A stretch of 64,000 bases of DNA from assembly GCF_001544495.1 (NCBI RefSeq), contig NZ_FCNZ02000014.1, forward strand, positions 1-64,000, in the 5' to 3' direction. A program made the position numbers and the translations under genes. Under the pieces are notes generated by a model. That model had not been told where the DNA came from and did not search any database. It was given only the letters and a program-made list of their open reading frames with translations. Every line of letters begins with the position of its first letter. The stretch's first letter is position 1. This DNA comes from Caballeronia telluris. GTDB taxonomy: Bacteria; Pseudomonadota; Gammaproteobacteria; Burkholderiales; Burkholderiaceae. Below are positions 44,925-53,682 of this stretch, in pieces.

Positions 44925-45992
44925 CTAGAACCGGTAGCCGACGCCCGCGACGATCACGTCGGTGTCGCGGTTGTAGCGCGTGACGATGCGGTTCCAGGTG
45001 ACGCGTGTCGTCCAGTGCTGGCCGAACCGGTACGACGCCGACATCGAGATGATGCCGGCAAAGCGGTCGTCGGTGTCGTTGTCGCCGGTGACGTCGGTGT
45101 TCGAGCGCTGCTTGACCGCGAAGTACGCGCCCGCGCCGAGGCCGAGCGTCATGCGATCGTCGAAGAAGGCGCGCGTCGCCCAGAGCTGCGTCGTGAGGCC
45201 GTCGCGCCGCACCAGATCCGAGTTGCCCTCGTGCAGGTAGCCGAGCGTCCAGTCGAGATATTTCATCAGGCCGCGCCGGTATTCGAGCGCCGCGGCGAGC
45301 GATGTCTGCGACTCGTTGCTGTTGACGATCGTCTGCCCGAGAAAGGCCGTCACTTCGTTGCCGGTCACGCGCGTCGAGCGGCCGGGCGCCCAGTCGCGCG
45401 GGCCGGGCACGCTCGGCGCGTCGAGCTGGTACGCGACGCCGATCAGCGCGGCGCTCGTGTTCGGCCCGCGTTGCACCTGAATGCGGTTCAACTGCAATTG
45501 CGCGATCCAGCGGTTCGCAAAGTAGTACTGCGCGCGAAGGCTGTACACGATGCCCCAGCCGTGCAGATCGGAATAACTGCCGCCGTCCTGTTCGGTGGAC
45601 GTATCGAAGTAGCGGTACGGGCCGATGCCCGCCGACAGCACGACGCGCCGGTTGGCGAGCGGCAGGCGCGCCCAGCCCTGGATCACCTGGCCGTCGCGAT
45701 GGTGGCCGGTGACGTGGCCTTCGTTGATCCAGGTGAAGCTCGCGGCGAAGTATTCCCCGAGCCCTTCCTCGTAGGAGGCCGCCCACGAATAGGTGTGCTC
45801 ACCGATGCCGCGCGACACGCCCCCGAGCAGCGAAATCTCCTGCGCGTGGAGCGCGCCGGAAGCGGCGAGCAGCATCGCGCCGAGCGCCGCGGGCAAACGC
45901 CTGCAAGTTCGCCTGGCGCCGGTGGCGTGCGGGAAAATCAGATCTCGGAATGAAAGACTGTTTGAAGCCGGCTGGCCCAGACCGATCGTCAT
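44925..45992 (-). CDS. Outer-membrane beta-barrel protein of unknown function
   Basis: 355 residues. An N-terminal hydrophobic signal (LPAALGAMLLAASGALHAQ) is preceded by an unusually long ~30-residue tail, so the true start may be internal. The rest alternates aromatic and polar residues in barrel-like strands and ends in GVGYRF, the C-terminal Phe typical of BamA substrates. Large repeated beta-hairpin patterns with Tyr/Trp and R-x-N motifs suggest 12-16 strands. No known family was recognised. It converges with the MgtC gene. Confidence 0.78.
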   Translation of the reverse strand: MTIGLGQPASNSLSFRDLIFPHATGARRTCRRLPAALGAMLLAASGALHAQEISLLGGVSRGIGEHTYSWAASYEEGLGEYFAASFTWINEGHVTGHHRDGQVIQGWARLPLANRRVVLSAGIGPYRYFDTSTEQDGGSYSDLHGWGIVYSLRAQYYFANRWIAQLQLNRIQVQRGPNTSAALIGVAYQLDAPSVPGPRDWAPGRSTRVTGNEVTAFLGQTIVNSNESQTSLAAALEYRRGLMKYLDWTLGYLHEGNSDLVRRDGLTTQLWATRAFFDDRMTLGLGAGAYFAVKQRSNTDVTGDNDTDDRFAGIISMSASYRFGQHWTTRVTWNRIVTRYNRDTDVIVAGVGYRF

Positions 45993-46085
45993 TGTCGTCT
46001 CGAATTTTGTTCGAGCCCCAATCCTAACAGCGTCGCCGGATTCGCATTGGACGAATATGAACGCGACGCTTCCGGCGGCGATTTC

Positions 46086-47255
46086 TCACGCCGCGACGCT
46101 CGCCGCCTCCGATTCGACGCGGTTGCGTCCGCCGACTTTCGCCGCGTAGAGCCGCGCGTCGGCGCGCGCGAGCAGCGTCGCGAGCGACTCCGAGTCGGAG
46201 CGGCAGGCGATTCCCGCGCTGAACGTGTAGCGCAGCATCACGCCCGGCAACGGGCACGGCGTGCTTTCGACTGCCTGCCGCAGTATTTCGACGAGCGCCG
46301 CGAATTCCGCGCGAGTTCGCGCGGCGCGCATCAGGCAGAACTCTTCGCCGCCGATCCGGCCGAACGCCGCCTCGCCGATTCGCGCCGTCACGAGCGCGCA
46401 GAAGTGGCGCAGCACTTCGTCGCCTGCGGCGTGACCGTAGCGGTCGTTCACGCTCTTGAAATGATCGATGTCGATGACGGCGACGTATTCGCGCGCCCCG
46501 TCCTGCGCCGGGCGCGCGAGGCGGGCCGCGGCGAGTTGCAGAAACGCCTTGCGCGAGAGCGCGCCGGTCAGGTCGTCGAAACGGGCGAGACGCTCCAGAC
46601 GCTGCGAGAGGCGGTCGTGCGCCATCATCACGAGACCGATCGACAGCGACGGCAAGACGAGGATGCCGAGCGCCAGAAACGCGATCTGCATCGCGCCGGG
46701 CTGCAGCAGTGCCGTCTGCGAGGGCGGCGCGGCGACGTAGATCGAGCCGCGCACCAGATGGCCGATGCCGCCGAGTCCCGCCGCGCCCGCCGCAAAGAAG
46801 TAGTTGTAGCGCGGACGCTCGCGTGGCCAGGCGATCAGCACGCGCGCCATGATGGCGAGATCGCAGGCCGCATGAAACGCCGACACGATCACCACGCGCA
46901 TGTTCACATCGGGCGCCTTGTAGGTGAAATACGCGATGCCCGCGAGCACCGCCAGCCACGCGAGCCAGCCGACGTTCGAGCGCGCAGGCCGCGTCCCGGC
47001 GTCGAAGAACTGAGTGCAGCCTTCGAAGATCAGGAGGACCGTCGCGGCGAGCAACTGGTTAGCCATCAGAATGCCGAGCACCGGAGGCAATCCGCCCTGC
47101 ATCGCGAAAAGCACGAGCGAGACGAGCGCAAGCACATTGGCGCAGATCCAGCGCGGCACGCCCGCTATCGCGTTCGGCAGAAGCGAGATCAGCACCAGGA
47201 TCGAGAGGATGCTCGACAGTGCGGTGACGACGAGGATGCTGACAGGGCTGAACAT
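46086..47255 (-). CDS. Membrane-bound GGDEF diguanylate cyclase
   Basis: 389 residues. The N-terminal ~210 residues hold about six or seven membrane helices. The C-terminal GGDEF domain is intact (RFDDLTGALSRKAFLQ, GRIGGEEFCLM with an active-site GGEEF, and ADARLYAAKVGGRNRVE). It should make cyclic di-GMP in response to a membrane or periplasmic signal. The ATG at 47255 (MFSPVSIL) begins the first helix; an upstream frame extension is unlikely. Confidence 0.87.
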   Translation of the reverse strand: MFSPVSILVVTALSSILSILVLISLLPNAIAGVPRWICANVLALVSLVLFAMQGGLPPVLGILMANQLLAATVLLIFEGCTQFFDAGTRPARSNVGWLAWLAVLAGIAYFTYKAPDVNMRVVIVSAFHAACDLAIMARVLIAWPRERPRYNYFFAAGAAGLGGIGHLVRGSIYVAAPPSQTALLQPGAMQIAFLALGILVLPSLSIGLVMMAHDRLSQRLERLARFDDLTGALSRKAFLQLAAARLARPAQDGAREYVAVIDIDHFKSVNDRYGHAAGDEVLRHFCALVTARIGEAAFGRIGGEEFCLMRAARTRAEFAALVEILRQAVESTPCPLPGVMLRYTFSAGIACRSDSESLATLLARADARLYAAKVGGRNRVESEAASVAA

Positions 47256-47396
47256 CGTGGCTGGTGGGTGGATTCGGCCGCTTGCGACCGTCGTGTGAGC
47301 GGCGCTGCCCGGCATGGTCAGCGCGCGCGTCGTGCAGACACGCTCATCGGAATAACGGCAATCGCGGCGCAAACTTGAACGTCACGCCCAATGCAA

Positions 47397-47427
47397 ACGG
47401 CGGCGAGGCCGTCAGGCTCCGCCGCCG
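47397..47427. terminator. GC-rich hairpin after the PXPV-like exported gene
   Basis: ACGGCGGCG pairs with CGCCGCCGT across an imperfect GC-rich loop region. It lies about 30 bases beyond the stop of the minus-strand gene at 47456. The U-run is weak on either strand, so termination is uncertain. Confidence 0.35.
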
Positions 47428-47455
47428 TGTCTGTATCGCGCCCAATCCGCCGGGC

Positions 47456-47743
47456 TCAGTTCCAGCCCTGACGTTCGCGCCAGCGCTCCTCGCGATGCGC
47501 TTCGTGACGCCAGTGGCGTTCGCGCCATTCGCGGCGCTCGCGCCACTCACGGCCGCGCCAGTCGTCATAGCCGCCGTAACCGTAGGCCACCGCGACGGGC
47601 GGCGGCGCGACATACACCGGCTGTGGCGCCGCGTAGTAACCCGGCACGCCGATGCCGACCGCCACATCCACATGCGCCGACGCCGCCGTCGACGCCGCCA
47701 GCACCGTCAAGCCGAGAACCGCCCCGAGGATTGTCTTGTTCAT
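47456..47743 (-). CDS. Exported protein with basic Arg/Trp/Glu-repeat tail
   Basis: 95 residues. A signal peptide (TILGAVLGLTVLAASTAASA) is followed by a Pro-Val-Tyr segment (YYAAPQPVYVAPPPVAVAYG) and then a highly charged tail of imperfect W-R-E-R and R-E-x-R repeats (RGREWRERREWRERHWRHEA). It resembles small PXPV-repeat exported proteins of Burkholderia. Function is unknown. GGGAGAAG precedes the ATG at 47743. Confidence 0.7.
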   Translation of the reverse strand: MNKTILGAVLGLTVLAASTAASAHVDVAVGIGVPGYYAAPQPVYVAPPPVAVAYGYGGYDDWRGREWRERREWRERHWRHEAHREERWRERQGWN

Positions 47744-47856
47744 CTCGCTTCTCCCTGCACCGAGTGCAATGTATGACCACGTGCGCAGTCTAGAGGGCGA
47801 GCCCGGACACAGGTGCAACAGGAGTGGCAGAAAGGTAACGCGTCGTTACCGCGGCT

Positions 47857-48279
47857 TCAGCGCACGCGCTGCCCTTTGTCGTCGATGACGACTTCGCCGT
47901 CTTCCTTCGCGAACGGCCCTCGCTGCGCCGAAGGCAGGATGTCCAGCACCTGTTCCGAGGGCCGGCACAGCCGCACGCCGAGCGGCGTCTCGACGAACGG
48001 ACGGTTGATGAGGATCGGGTGAGCGAGCATCGCGTCGATCAGCTGGTCGTCGGTGAGCGTGGGATCGCCGAGGCCGAGTTCGGCGTAGGGCGTGCCTTTC
48101 TCGCGCAGCGCGTCGCGCACCGAGAGGCCCGCGCGCGCGATCAACGCGGTCAGCGTGGCGCGATCCGGCGGCGCAGTCAGATATTCGACGACCTGCGGCT
48201 CGATGCCCGCATTGCGGATCAGCGCGAGCGTGTTGCGCGACGTGCCGCACTGGGGGTTGTGGTAGATCGTGACGGTCAT
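47857..48279 (-). CDS. arsC: Arsenate reductase, glutaredoxin-type (ArsC)
   Basis: 140 residues. The catalytic Cys is in HNPQCGTSRNTLALI and the conserved Arg-containing segment is NRPFVETPLGVRLCRPSEQVL. Glutaredoxin-coupled ArsC reduces arsenate to arsenite. AAGGAAG precedes the ATG at 48279. No arsB, arsR or acr3 gene is adjacent, so export would depend on genes elsewhere. Confidence 0.9.
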   Translation of the reverse strand: MTVTIYHNPQCGTSRNTLALIRNAGIEPQVVEYLTAPPDRATLTALIARAGLSVRDALREKGTPYAELGLGDPTLTDDQLIDAMLAHPILINRPFVETPLGVRLCRPSEQVLDILPSAQRGPFAKEDGEVVIDDKGQRVR

Positions 48280-48819
48280 GATGATGTCTTCCTTCTGGTT
48301 TCGAGCGTGCATGAAGGCCCGGTCAGTCGACATTCTAGTGCCGGTACGGCCGGCGTTCGAAGCGCACGAGCATGCGGCAACCCGTGTCGAAAAATGGCCG
48401 GCCATCGGCGACAATATGGCAGGACTGTGCCGCGTCGAGCGCCGACGCGCCCCGCCGCGAGAATGTGCTGTCAATTCCCGCATCCGCACGCTATAACGAA
48501 ATTGCAGTGCGGCTCCCGACGCGTTCGGGACGCGTCCCGGACCTTGCGGGTCCCCTCGCCGGCCAGATCGCCGGCGCACCGCGCTGCTCGCACCGGCAAC
48601 GGGTCCGGGCGACACCTGCGTATTCGCGTATCTGCGTCATTTGCGTATCAGTCCAACCAGTTCGGCGCGCCGGAAAAAACCGGCGCAGAACCGACGTCAG
48701 CCGCTCTGCATGACCACGCCGTCCGACGATGCGGCACGCGCCTTGCGAACGGAAAACGAGCCCGCCATCGGTCGCGTGCGGGTCTCATGTGATCAGCGCT
48801 TATAGATGAAGGAGTCGAT
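48280..48819. other. Intergenic region
   Basis: About 540 bases between arsC and a small exported-protein gene. It contains a perfect 14-bp palindrome, CGGGACGCGTCCCG (48526-48539), and degenerate GCGTATCTGCGTCATTTGCGTATC repeats near 48620-48650. The first 150 bases probably hold the arsC promoter. The end carries AAGGAG before 48820. No frame in it has a convincing start and codon pattern. Confidence 0.45.
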
Positions 48820-49107
48820 ATGAAATCACGTTTGGTATTGACGGCGGTCGTCGCATCGCTCGTCGCGGTGGGCGGTCTCGCCTCCGCCCAGGAAACCTAC
48901 CGCACCGCGCAGCCGCCTATGCAGGGCGCCGATACGACCGGGCAATCGTCCATGACCCAGCCCGGCATGCAGCAGGACGCGAACGCGCCCGGCCAGCCTG
49001 CCGACAGCAGCGCCTATGGCGGCACGCCGTCGACACGTAGCGCGGCGGGCATGGTATCGAAGCCGTGCGTGCGCGGCCCGGGCTGCGACATTTTCTTCGG
49101 CCAGTGA
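48820..49107 (+). CDS. Small exported protein, Gln/Met/Pro-rich
   Basis: 95 residues. A signal peptide (RLVLTAVVASLVAVGGLASA) is followed by a low-complexity section rich in Gln, Met, Pro, Ser and Gly, ending in a two-Cys motif (KPCVRGPGCDIFFGQ). An AAGGAG ribosome site is ideally spaced before the ATG. I do not recognise it. It has its own terminator. Confidence 0.7.
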   Translation: MKSRLVLTAVVASLVAVGGLASAQETYRTAQPPMQGADTTGQSSMTQPGMQQDANAPGQPADSSAYGGTPSTRSAAGMVSKPCVRGPGCDIFFGQ

Positions 49108-49119
49108 AGGTTGCAATCG

Positions 49120-49162
49120 GGAGAATCCGCGAGGCGTTTTCACGCCGGCGGATTCTCCTTTT
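49120..49162 (+). terminator. Terminator after the small exported gene
   Basis: GGAGAATCCGC (49120-49130) pairs perfectly with GCGGATTCTCC (49148-49158), with an inner GGCG/CGCC pairing and a TTTT run. It ends the small exported-protein transcript 13 bases after its stop. Confidence 0.85.
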
Positions 49163-49192
49163 CAGTTGTAAGAACTCGCCTCCATTCACGCC

Positions 49193-49459
49193 ATGACACG
49201 CGACGAATTCCTCGCCGAACTCGCGCGCGAAGGCTTCCAGGAAATCGTGACGGTCACGCGCGAACCGAACCTGGCGATGGATCTCCACGCACATCCGTTC
49301 GAAGCCAAGGCGCTGATCGTCGCGGGCGATCTGACGATCCGCGCGGGTGAATCACAACGGCACTACCGGCCGGGCGACATGTTTCACCTCGCGACCCACG
49401 CGCCGCACTCGGAAAGCTACGGTCCGGACGGCGTGACGTATCTGGTCGGCCGCAAATGA
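49193..49459 (+). CDS. Small cupin-domain protein
   Basis: 88 residues. Cupin motifs LHAHPFEAKALIVAGDL and PGDMFHLATHAPHSESYGP hold candidate metal His/Glu ligands. The function is unknown. It lies 94 bases upstream of the rpiR relic and on the same strand, and the intervening DNA has the inverted repeat expected of an RpiR operator. Confidence 0.78.
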   Translation: MTRDEFLAELAREGFQEIVTVTREPNLAMDLHAHPFEAKALIVAGDLTIRAGESQRHYRPGDMFHLATHAPHSESYGPDGVTYLVGRK

Positions 49460-49521
49460 AATTCGCCAGCGCCTTCGGCGCGATCAACCTGTCCTTGCCA
49501 ACTCTTCCGCCCGCTGCGTAA

Positions 49522-49542
49522 CATTTGTTGTCGAAACAAATG
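49522..49542 (+). promoter_or_regulatory. Inverted repeat, likely RpiR-type operator
   Basis: CATTTGTT (49522-49529) and AACAAATG (49535-49542) are perfect reverse complements 5 bases apart, ending 10 bases before the GTG start of the rpiR relic. This is where an autoregulating RpiR-family protein would bind. It may be a fossil because the regulator has lost its sugar-binding domain. Confidence 0.55.
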
Positions 49543-49552
49543 AGGCGGCACC

Positions 49553-50306
49553 GTGTATCACTCCTTCGACGACCTCGCCGTCGCGATCCGCGCCACCTTT
49601 TCCAAGCTGAGCCCGCAATTCCAGGCAGGCGCCGCGTTCCTGCTCGACTATCCCGACGAGGTCGCTGTCTCGTCGATGCGCAAGGTCGCCGAGCGGGCGA
49701 GCGTCCAGCCCGCCGCGCTCGTGCGTCTCGCCCAGCAACTCGGCTTTCCCGGCTGGAACGAACTGCGGGAGCTGTTCGTCGCGCGTCTGCGCACGCGGCC
49801 CGGCGCGACACTCGTCTCCGACGCGATCTATGACGCGATCGTCGGCGGCTCGGGCTTCTTTCAGCATGGGCACACATACATCGGCCACGCGAGCGCATGC
49901 GCGGCGGCGCTCGAAGTGCAACGCGTGATCGAAGAAGAACGGCTGCTGGACAACGTGAAGGCGCGCGGCGAACAGTTGCGCTCGTTGCTGCGCGAACGTT
50001 TACGCGGATCATCCGCATATCGGCGACATTCGCGGACGCGGCTTGTTCGTCGGCGTCGAACTCGTGAAGGACCGCGCGAGCAAGACGCCGTTCGACCCGA
50101 AGCGCAAGCTGCACGCGCTCATCAAGAATCAGGCGATGCAGCGCGGTCTGATGGTGTATCCGATGGGCGGGACGGTGGATGGCCGTATCGGCGATCACGT
50201 GCTTCTGGCGCCGCCGTTCATCTGCACGGAACGGCAGATCGAGACCATCGTGGAGCGGCTGGGGGATGCCGTCGACGCCGCGCTGCACCTCACGACCACG
50301 GAGTAA
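49553..50306 (+). pseudogene. Chimeric relic: RpiR N-terminal domain fused to class III aminotransferase C-terminus, frameshifted
   Basis: From GTG 49553 the first ~85 residues are an RpiR HTH domain (YHSFDDLAVAIRATFSKLSP; AERASVQPAALVRLAQQLGF). At about 49810, after LRTRPGA, the text changes without a stop to a class III aminotransferase C-terminal region (SDAIYDAIVGGSGFFQHGHT). An A inserted at 50002 (TTAC for TTC) shifts the frame. The rest is one frame over (HPHIGDIRGRGLFVGVELVK, VLLAPPFICTERQIETIVER) and ends at 50306. The RpiR SIS domain and the aminotransferase PLP-Lys part are absent. Most likely a deletion joined two neighbouring genes. Confidence 0.8.
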
Positions 50307-50309
50307 GAC

Positions 50310-50864
50310 ATGAACAAGCGCCTTCCCGACTTCGATGCCGACCACGCAACCGATGAACAGGAAGCCGTGTTGAAGGAAATCCTGAGCGGTCCGCGCGGGA
50401 ATCTGAATGGACCGTTTCTCGGCTGGATTCACAGCCCCGAGTTTGCGCAGCATGCGCAGCGGCTCGGCGCGTTTTGCCGCTACGAGACGGGGCTGCCGTT
50501 GCGGCTGTCGGAACTCGCGATTCTGGTCACTGCGGCGCGCTGGCGCTCGCAGGCGGAATGGTTCATTCACCATCCGATCGCACTGAAGGCGGGCGTGCCA
50601 TCGGCTGTCGCGGATGCGCTGCGCGAAGGCGGCACGCCCGCGTTCGACGATGCCGACGACGCCCTCATCCATGCCTTCGCGACCGAGCTATACGAATCGC
50701 GACGCGTGAGCGACCGCACGTACGATCGCGCGGTCGAGCGGTTCGGGCACGTGACGGTGATCAATCTCGTCGGGCTGCTCGGCTACTACTCGCTCGTCGC
50801 GATGACGCTCAATACGTTCGACATGCGCGCAGAGGGTCAGACGGACTTGCCTTTCGACGAGTGA
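50310..50864 (+). CDS. Carboxymuconolactone decarboxylase/AhpD-like family protein
   Basis: 184 residues, starting 3 bases after the relic. The CMD fold is suggested by GPFLGWIHSPEFAQHAQRLG, RLSELAILVTAARWRSQAEWF and the C-terminal VGLLGYYSLVAMTLNTFDM. The CxxC redox motif of AhpD is absent, so peroxidase function is unlikely and a lyase/decarboxylase-like or structural role remains open. It may have belonged to the catabolic operon of the decayed aminotransferase. Confidence 0.82.
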   Translation: MNKRLPDFDADHATDEQEAVLKEILSGPRGNLNGPFLGWIHSPEFAQHAQRLGAFCRYETGLPLRLSELAILVTAARWRSQAEWFIHHPIALKAGVPSAVADALREGGTPAFDDADDALIHAFATELYESRRVSDRTYDRAVERFGHVTVINLVGLLGYYSLVAMTLNTFDMRAEGQTDLPFDE

Positions 50865-50871
50865 GCGACGC

Positions 50872-51315
50872 CTACAACATCGACTTGCCTTGCTCGAGGA
50901 TCTTGTCGCAGACCTGCTTCGTGACTTGCTCCTTCAGACCGCCGGCGCTCAGGTCGACCTTTTGACCACTGCCGCTGTTCAGGATGCCTTTCGCGCCGTC
51001 GGTGTACCCGCTATCGGACGACGGCGAGCCGCCTAGCTTGCTCATCAGCGAATCCTTCACCGACGACGCTCCGCTGCCGCTCAGGTAATTGTTCTTCATG
51101 CAGTATTCGATGATGCCGGTGACATTGCCGAGGCTTCCCGAGCTGAGCGAACTGCCGGACAGCGCGCTGCCGAGGCCGCCCAGGCCGCCAGCGGCACCCG
51201 TCGTGCCGCCGTTGTTTTTCAAGAGGTCGCCGAGTTGCGCGTAGGCGACGGATGCCGAAAGGCTCGCGACGGTGATCAGAATCGTTGCGGTGATGCGGCA
51301 TGCATTGAGTTTCAT
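50872..51315 (-). CDS. DUF2501 domain exported protein
   Basis: 147 residues with a signal peptide (ITATILITVASLSASVAYAQ). A Gly/Ser-rich middle is followed by IIEYCMKNNYLSGSGASSVK and a C-terminal QVCDKILEQGKSML, matching DUF2501 (E. coli YjjA-like). Function is unknown. GGAGGG precedes the ATG at 51315. It converges with the CMD gene, 7 bases from its stop. Confidence 0.85.
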   Translation of the reverse strand: MKLNACRITATILITVASLSASVAYAQLGDLLKNNGGTTGAAGGLGGLGSALSGSSLSSGSLGNVTGIIEYCMKNNYLSGSGASSVKDSLMSKLGGSPSSDSGYTDGAKGILNSGSGQKVDLSAGGLKEQVTKQVCDKILEQGKSML

Positions 51316-51816
51316 GCTGAGTCCCTCCATGACGTGCGTGCTTGTCACTATAGTGCGTTTTCGGTTGGGCGGTGTGAGCGAGGGATGGTCGAACTTTGCG
51401 CTCGCGTTTGGTCCACTTGCACATACGTTTTTTGCGGCATGCTTTCGAGATCACCGCGTATACATGTTCTGCTCACTGGTGTTTACTGCTTCTGTATGTA
51501 TACGTAGTAACAGTTAACAAGGCTGCCCGTTTTCTGTGGACAACAGGCGAATCGGCTTTGTGCTCAGCATCTTGCAGACCGAATGACTTGCGTAGAAACG
51601 CGGGACGATGAGCGCGAGGCTGGGACAACTTTCCTGCTTTCGGGACCGCTTCGAAGTTATGCACATTCTGCGCACAGGAGTCGAGCAACTCGTTCCGACA
51701 TGATTCATTCAGCATGGAGATGGCTGAAGGCGCCAATGCAAACGGCCACCGAATGGTGGCCGTTTTGTGATGCTGCTTCGATCGAAAGTGAGAAGAGGTG
51801 GCTTACTTCAATTCGC
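51316..51816. other. Intergenic region of lower GC with a long-armed inverted repeat
   Basis: About 500 bases, less GC-rich than the rest. CGTATACAT (51457-51465) and ATGTATACG (51496-51504) are perfect reverse complements 30 bases apart. A hairpin AACGGCCACC/GGTGGCCGTT at 51741-51764 lies between the glmS stop and the repeat and may act as a weak terminator of glmS. No protein-coding frame is convincing. The left end must hold the promoter of the DUF2501 gene. Confidence 0.5.
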
Positions 51817-53634
51817 CTACTCCACCGTCACCGACTTCGCCAGATTCCTCGGCTTGTCGACATCGGTCCCCCGTGCGCACGCCGTGTGATAAGCCAGCAA
51901 CTGCAACGGCACCACATGCAGGATAGGCGACAGCAACCCATAATGCTCCGGCATGCGGATCACGTGAATCCCGTCTTCACTGACGATGCGCGTATCCGAA
52001 TCGGCGAACACATACAGTTCGCCGCCACGCGCCCTGACTTCCTGCATGTTCGACTTGAGCTTCTCCAGCAACGTGTCATTGGGCGCCACCGTCACGACAG
52101 GCATCGCCTCCGTCACCAGCGCCAGCGGCCCGTGCTTCAGTTCGCCCGCCGGGTACGCTTCCGCGTGGATATACGAAATCTCCTTGAGCTTAAGCGCCCC
52201 TTCCAGCGCGATCGGGTAGTGCAAGCCGCGGCCGAGGAACAGCGCATTCTCCTTGCGGGCAAACTCCTCGGCCCACGCGATGATCTGCGGTTCGAGCGCC
52301 AGCACGCTGTTCAACGCGGCCGGCAAATGCCGCAATTGCGCGAGATACGCGGCTTCCTGCCTGGCATCGACGTGTCCGCGCAGTTTGCCAAGCGTCACGG
52401 CCAATACGAACAATCCCGCAAGCTGTGTCGTGAACGCCTTCGTCGATGCCACGCCGATCTCCGTCCCTGCATGCGTGAGGAACGACATGCCGGTCAACCG
52501 CACCATCGCGCTCGTCGCGACATTGCACACCGCGAGCGTGTGCGTGTGTCCGAGCGACTGCGCATGCTTGAGCGCCGCGAGCGTATCGGCGGTTTCGCCC
52601 GATTGGGAAATCACCACGACCAGCGCCTTCGGATTCGGCACCGACTCGCGATACCGGTACTCGCTCGCGATCTCCACCTGCGTCGGAATCTTCGCGACCG
52701 ATTCGAGCCAGTACTTCGCCGTCAGCCCCGAGTAATAGCTCGTGCCGCACGCGAGGATCAGCAGGCTGTCGATATCGCCGAACACGTCGCTCGCGCGATC
52801 GCCGAAGAGCGATGCATCGAACTGGTCCGCTTGCGGAATGGTGTCGGTGATCGCGCGCGGCTGCTCGAAGATTTCCTTCTGCATGAAATGCCGGTACGGT
52901 CCAAGTTCGACCGCGCCGCCGTAAGCCGCGACCGTGCGCACTTCGCGCTCGACGTGGATGCCTTCGCGATCGACGATCTTCACGCCGTCGAGCGTGATCT
53001 CCACCACGTCGCCTTCTTCGAGGAACGCGAAACGGTCGGTGCTGCCCGCGAGCGCAAGCGCATCCGATGCCAGGAAGTTCTCGCCCTGCCCCACGCCGAC
53101 GACGAGCGGCGAACCCTGCCGCGCGCCGACCACGGTATGCGGCTGATCCTTGTGAACGACGGCGATCGCATACGCGCCGTGCAACTGCTTGACGGCATCG
53201 CGAACGGTCTGGAACAGGTCGCCGCGATACATGCTGTGGATCAGGTGCGCGATCACTTCGGTATCGGTCTGCGAGACGAACACGTAGCCCTTGCCGCGCA
53301 GCATTTCACGCAACGATTCGTAGTTCTCGATGATGCCGTTGTGAACGAGCGCCACGGCGTCGCGCGAAAAGATCGGGTGGGCGTTGTCCGTGACGGGCGC
53401 GCCGTGCGTCGCCCAGCGCGTGTGCGCGATGCCCGTGACGCCTTCGAGACGCGTTTCGCGCACTTGCGCGTCGAGGTCCGACACGCGCGCGACGCTGCGC
53501 GCGCGCTTCGGCTCGCCGCCGGCGAGCACGGCGACGCCGCAGGAATCGTAACCACGATATTCAAGCCGGCGCAGGCCTTCCACCAGCACCGAGACGATGT
53601 TGCGTTGCGCGACCGCGCCGACGATTCCACACAT
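51817..53634 (-). CDS. glmS: Glutamine-fructose-6-phosphate aminotransferase (isomerizing)
   Basis: The 605-residue enzyme makes glucosamine-6-phosphate, the first step to UDP-GlcNAc. The N-terminal glutaminase has the catalytic Cys after the initiator Met (MCGIVGAV). [12 protein letters not shown] and [11 protein letters not shown] follow. Two SIS domains bind fructose-6-phosphate ([37 protein letters not shown]), and the C-terminal tail ends in KSVTVE, all conserved. The gene is 48 bases downstream of glmU on the same strand. Confidence 0.97.
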   Translation of the reverse strand: MCGIVGAVAQRNIVSVLVEGLRRLEYRGYDSCGVAVLAGGEPKRARSVARVSDLDAQVRETRLEGVTGIAHTRWATHGAPVTDNAHPIFSRDAVALVHNGIIENYESLREMLRGKGYVFVSQTDTEVIAHLIHSMYRGDLFQTVRDAVKQLHGAYAIAVVHKDQPHTVVGARQGSPLVVGVGQGENFLASDALALAGSTDRFAFLEEGDVVEITLDGVKIVDREGIHVEREVRTVAAYGGAVELGPYRHFMQKEIFEQPRAITDTIPQADQFDASLFGDRASDVFGDIDSLLILACGTSYYSGLTAKYWLESVAKIPTQVEIASEYRYRESVPNPKALVVVISQSGETADTLAALKHAQSLGHTHTLAVCNVATSAMVRLTGMSFLTHAGTEIGVASTKAFTTQLAGLFVLAVTLGKLRGHVDARQEAAYLAQLRHLPAALNSVLALEPQIIAWAEEFARKENALFLGRGLHYPIALEGALKLKEISYIHAEAYPAGELKHGPLALVTEAMPVVTVAPNDTLLEKLKSNMQEVRARGGELYVFADSDTRIVSEDGIHVIRMPEHYGLLSPILHVVPLQLLAYHTACARGTDVDKPRNLAKSVTVE

Positions 53635-53682
53635 GGTTTCCGTCCTTCTAAAGTTTGTTCCGAGCCGACGCTGTAGTCGCGT

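Noticed and set aside
47857..48279. An arsenic-resistance operon
   Set aside because: Only arsC is present. No arsR, arsB/acr3 or arsH is adjacent.
51583..53676. A 697-codon antisense frame over glmS
   Set aside because: Arg/His-rich composition typical of a shadow frame. The sense strand is a clear GlmS with conserved catalytic residues.
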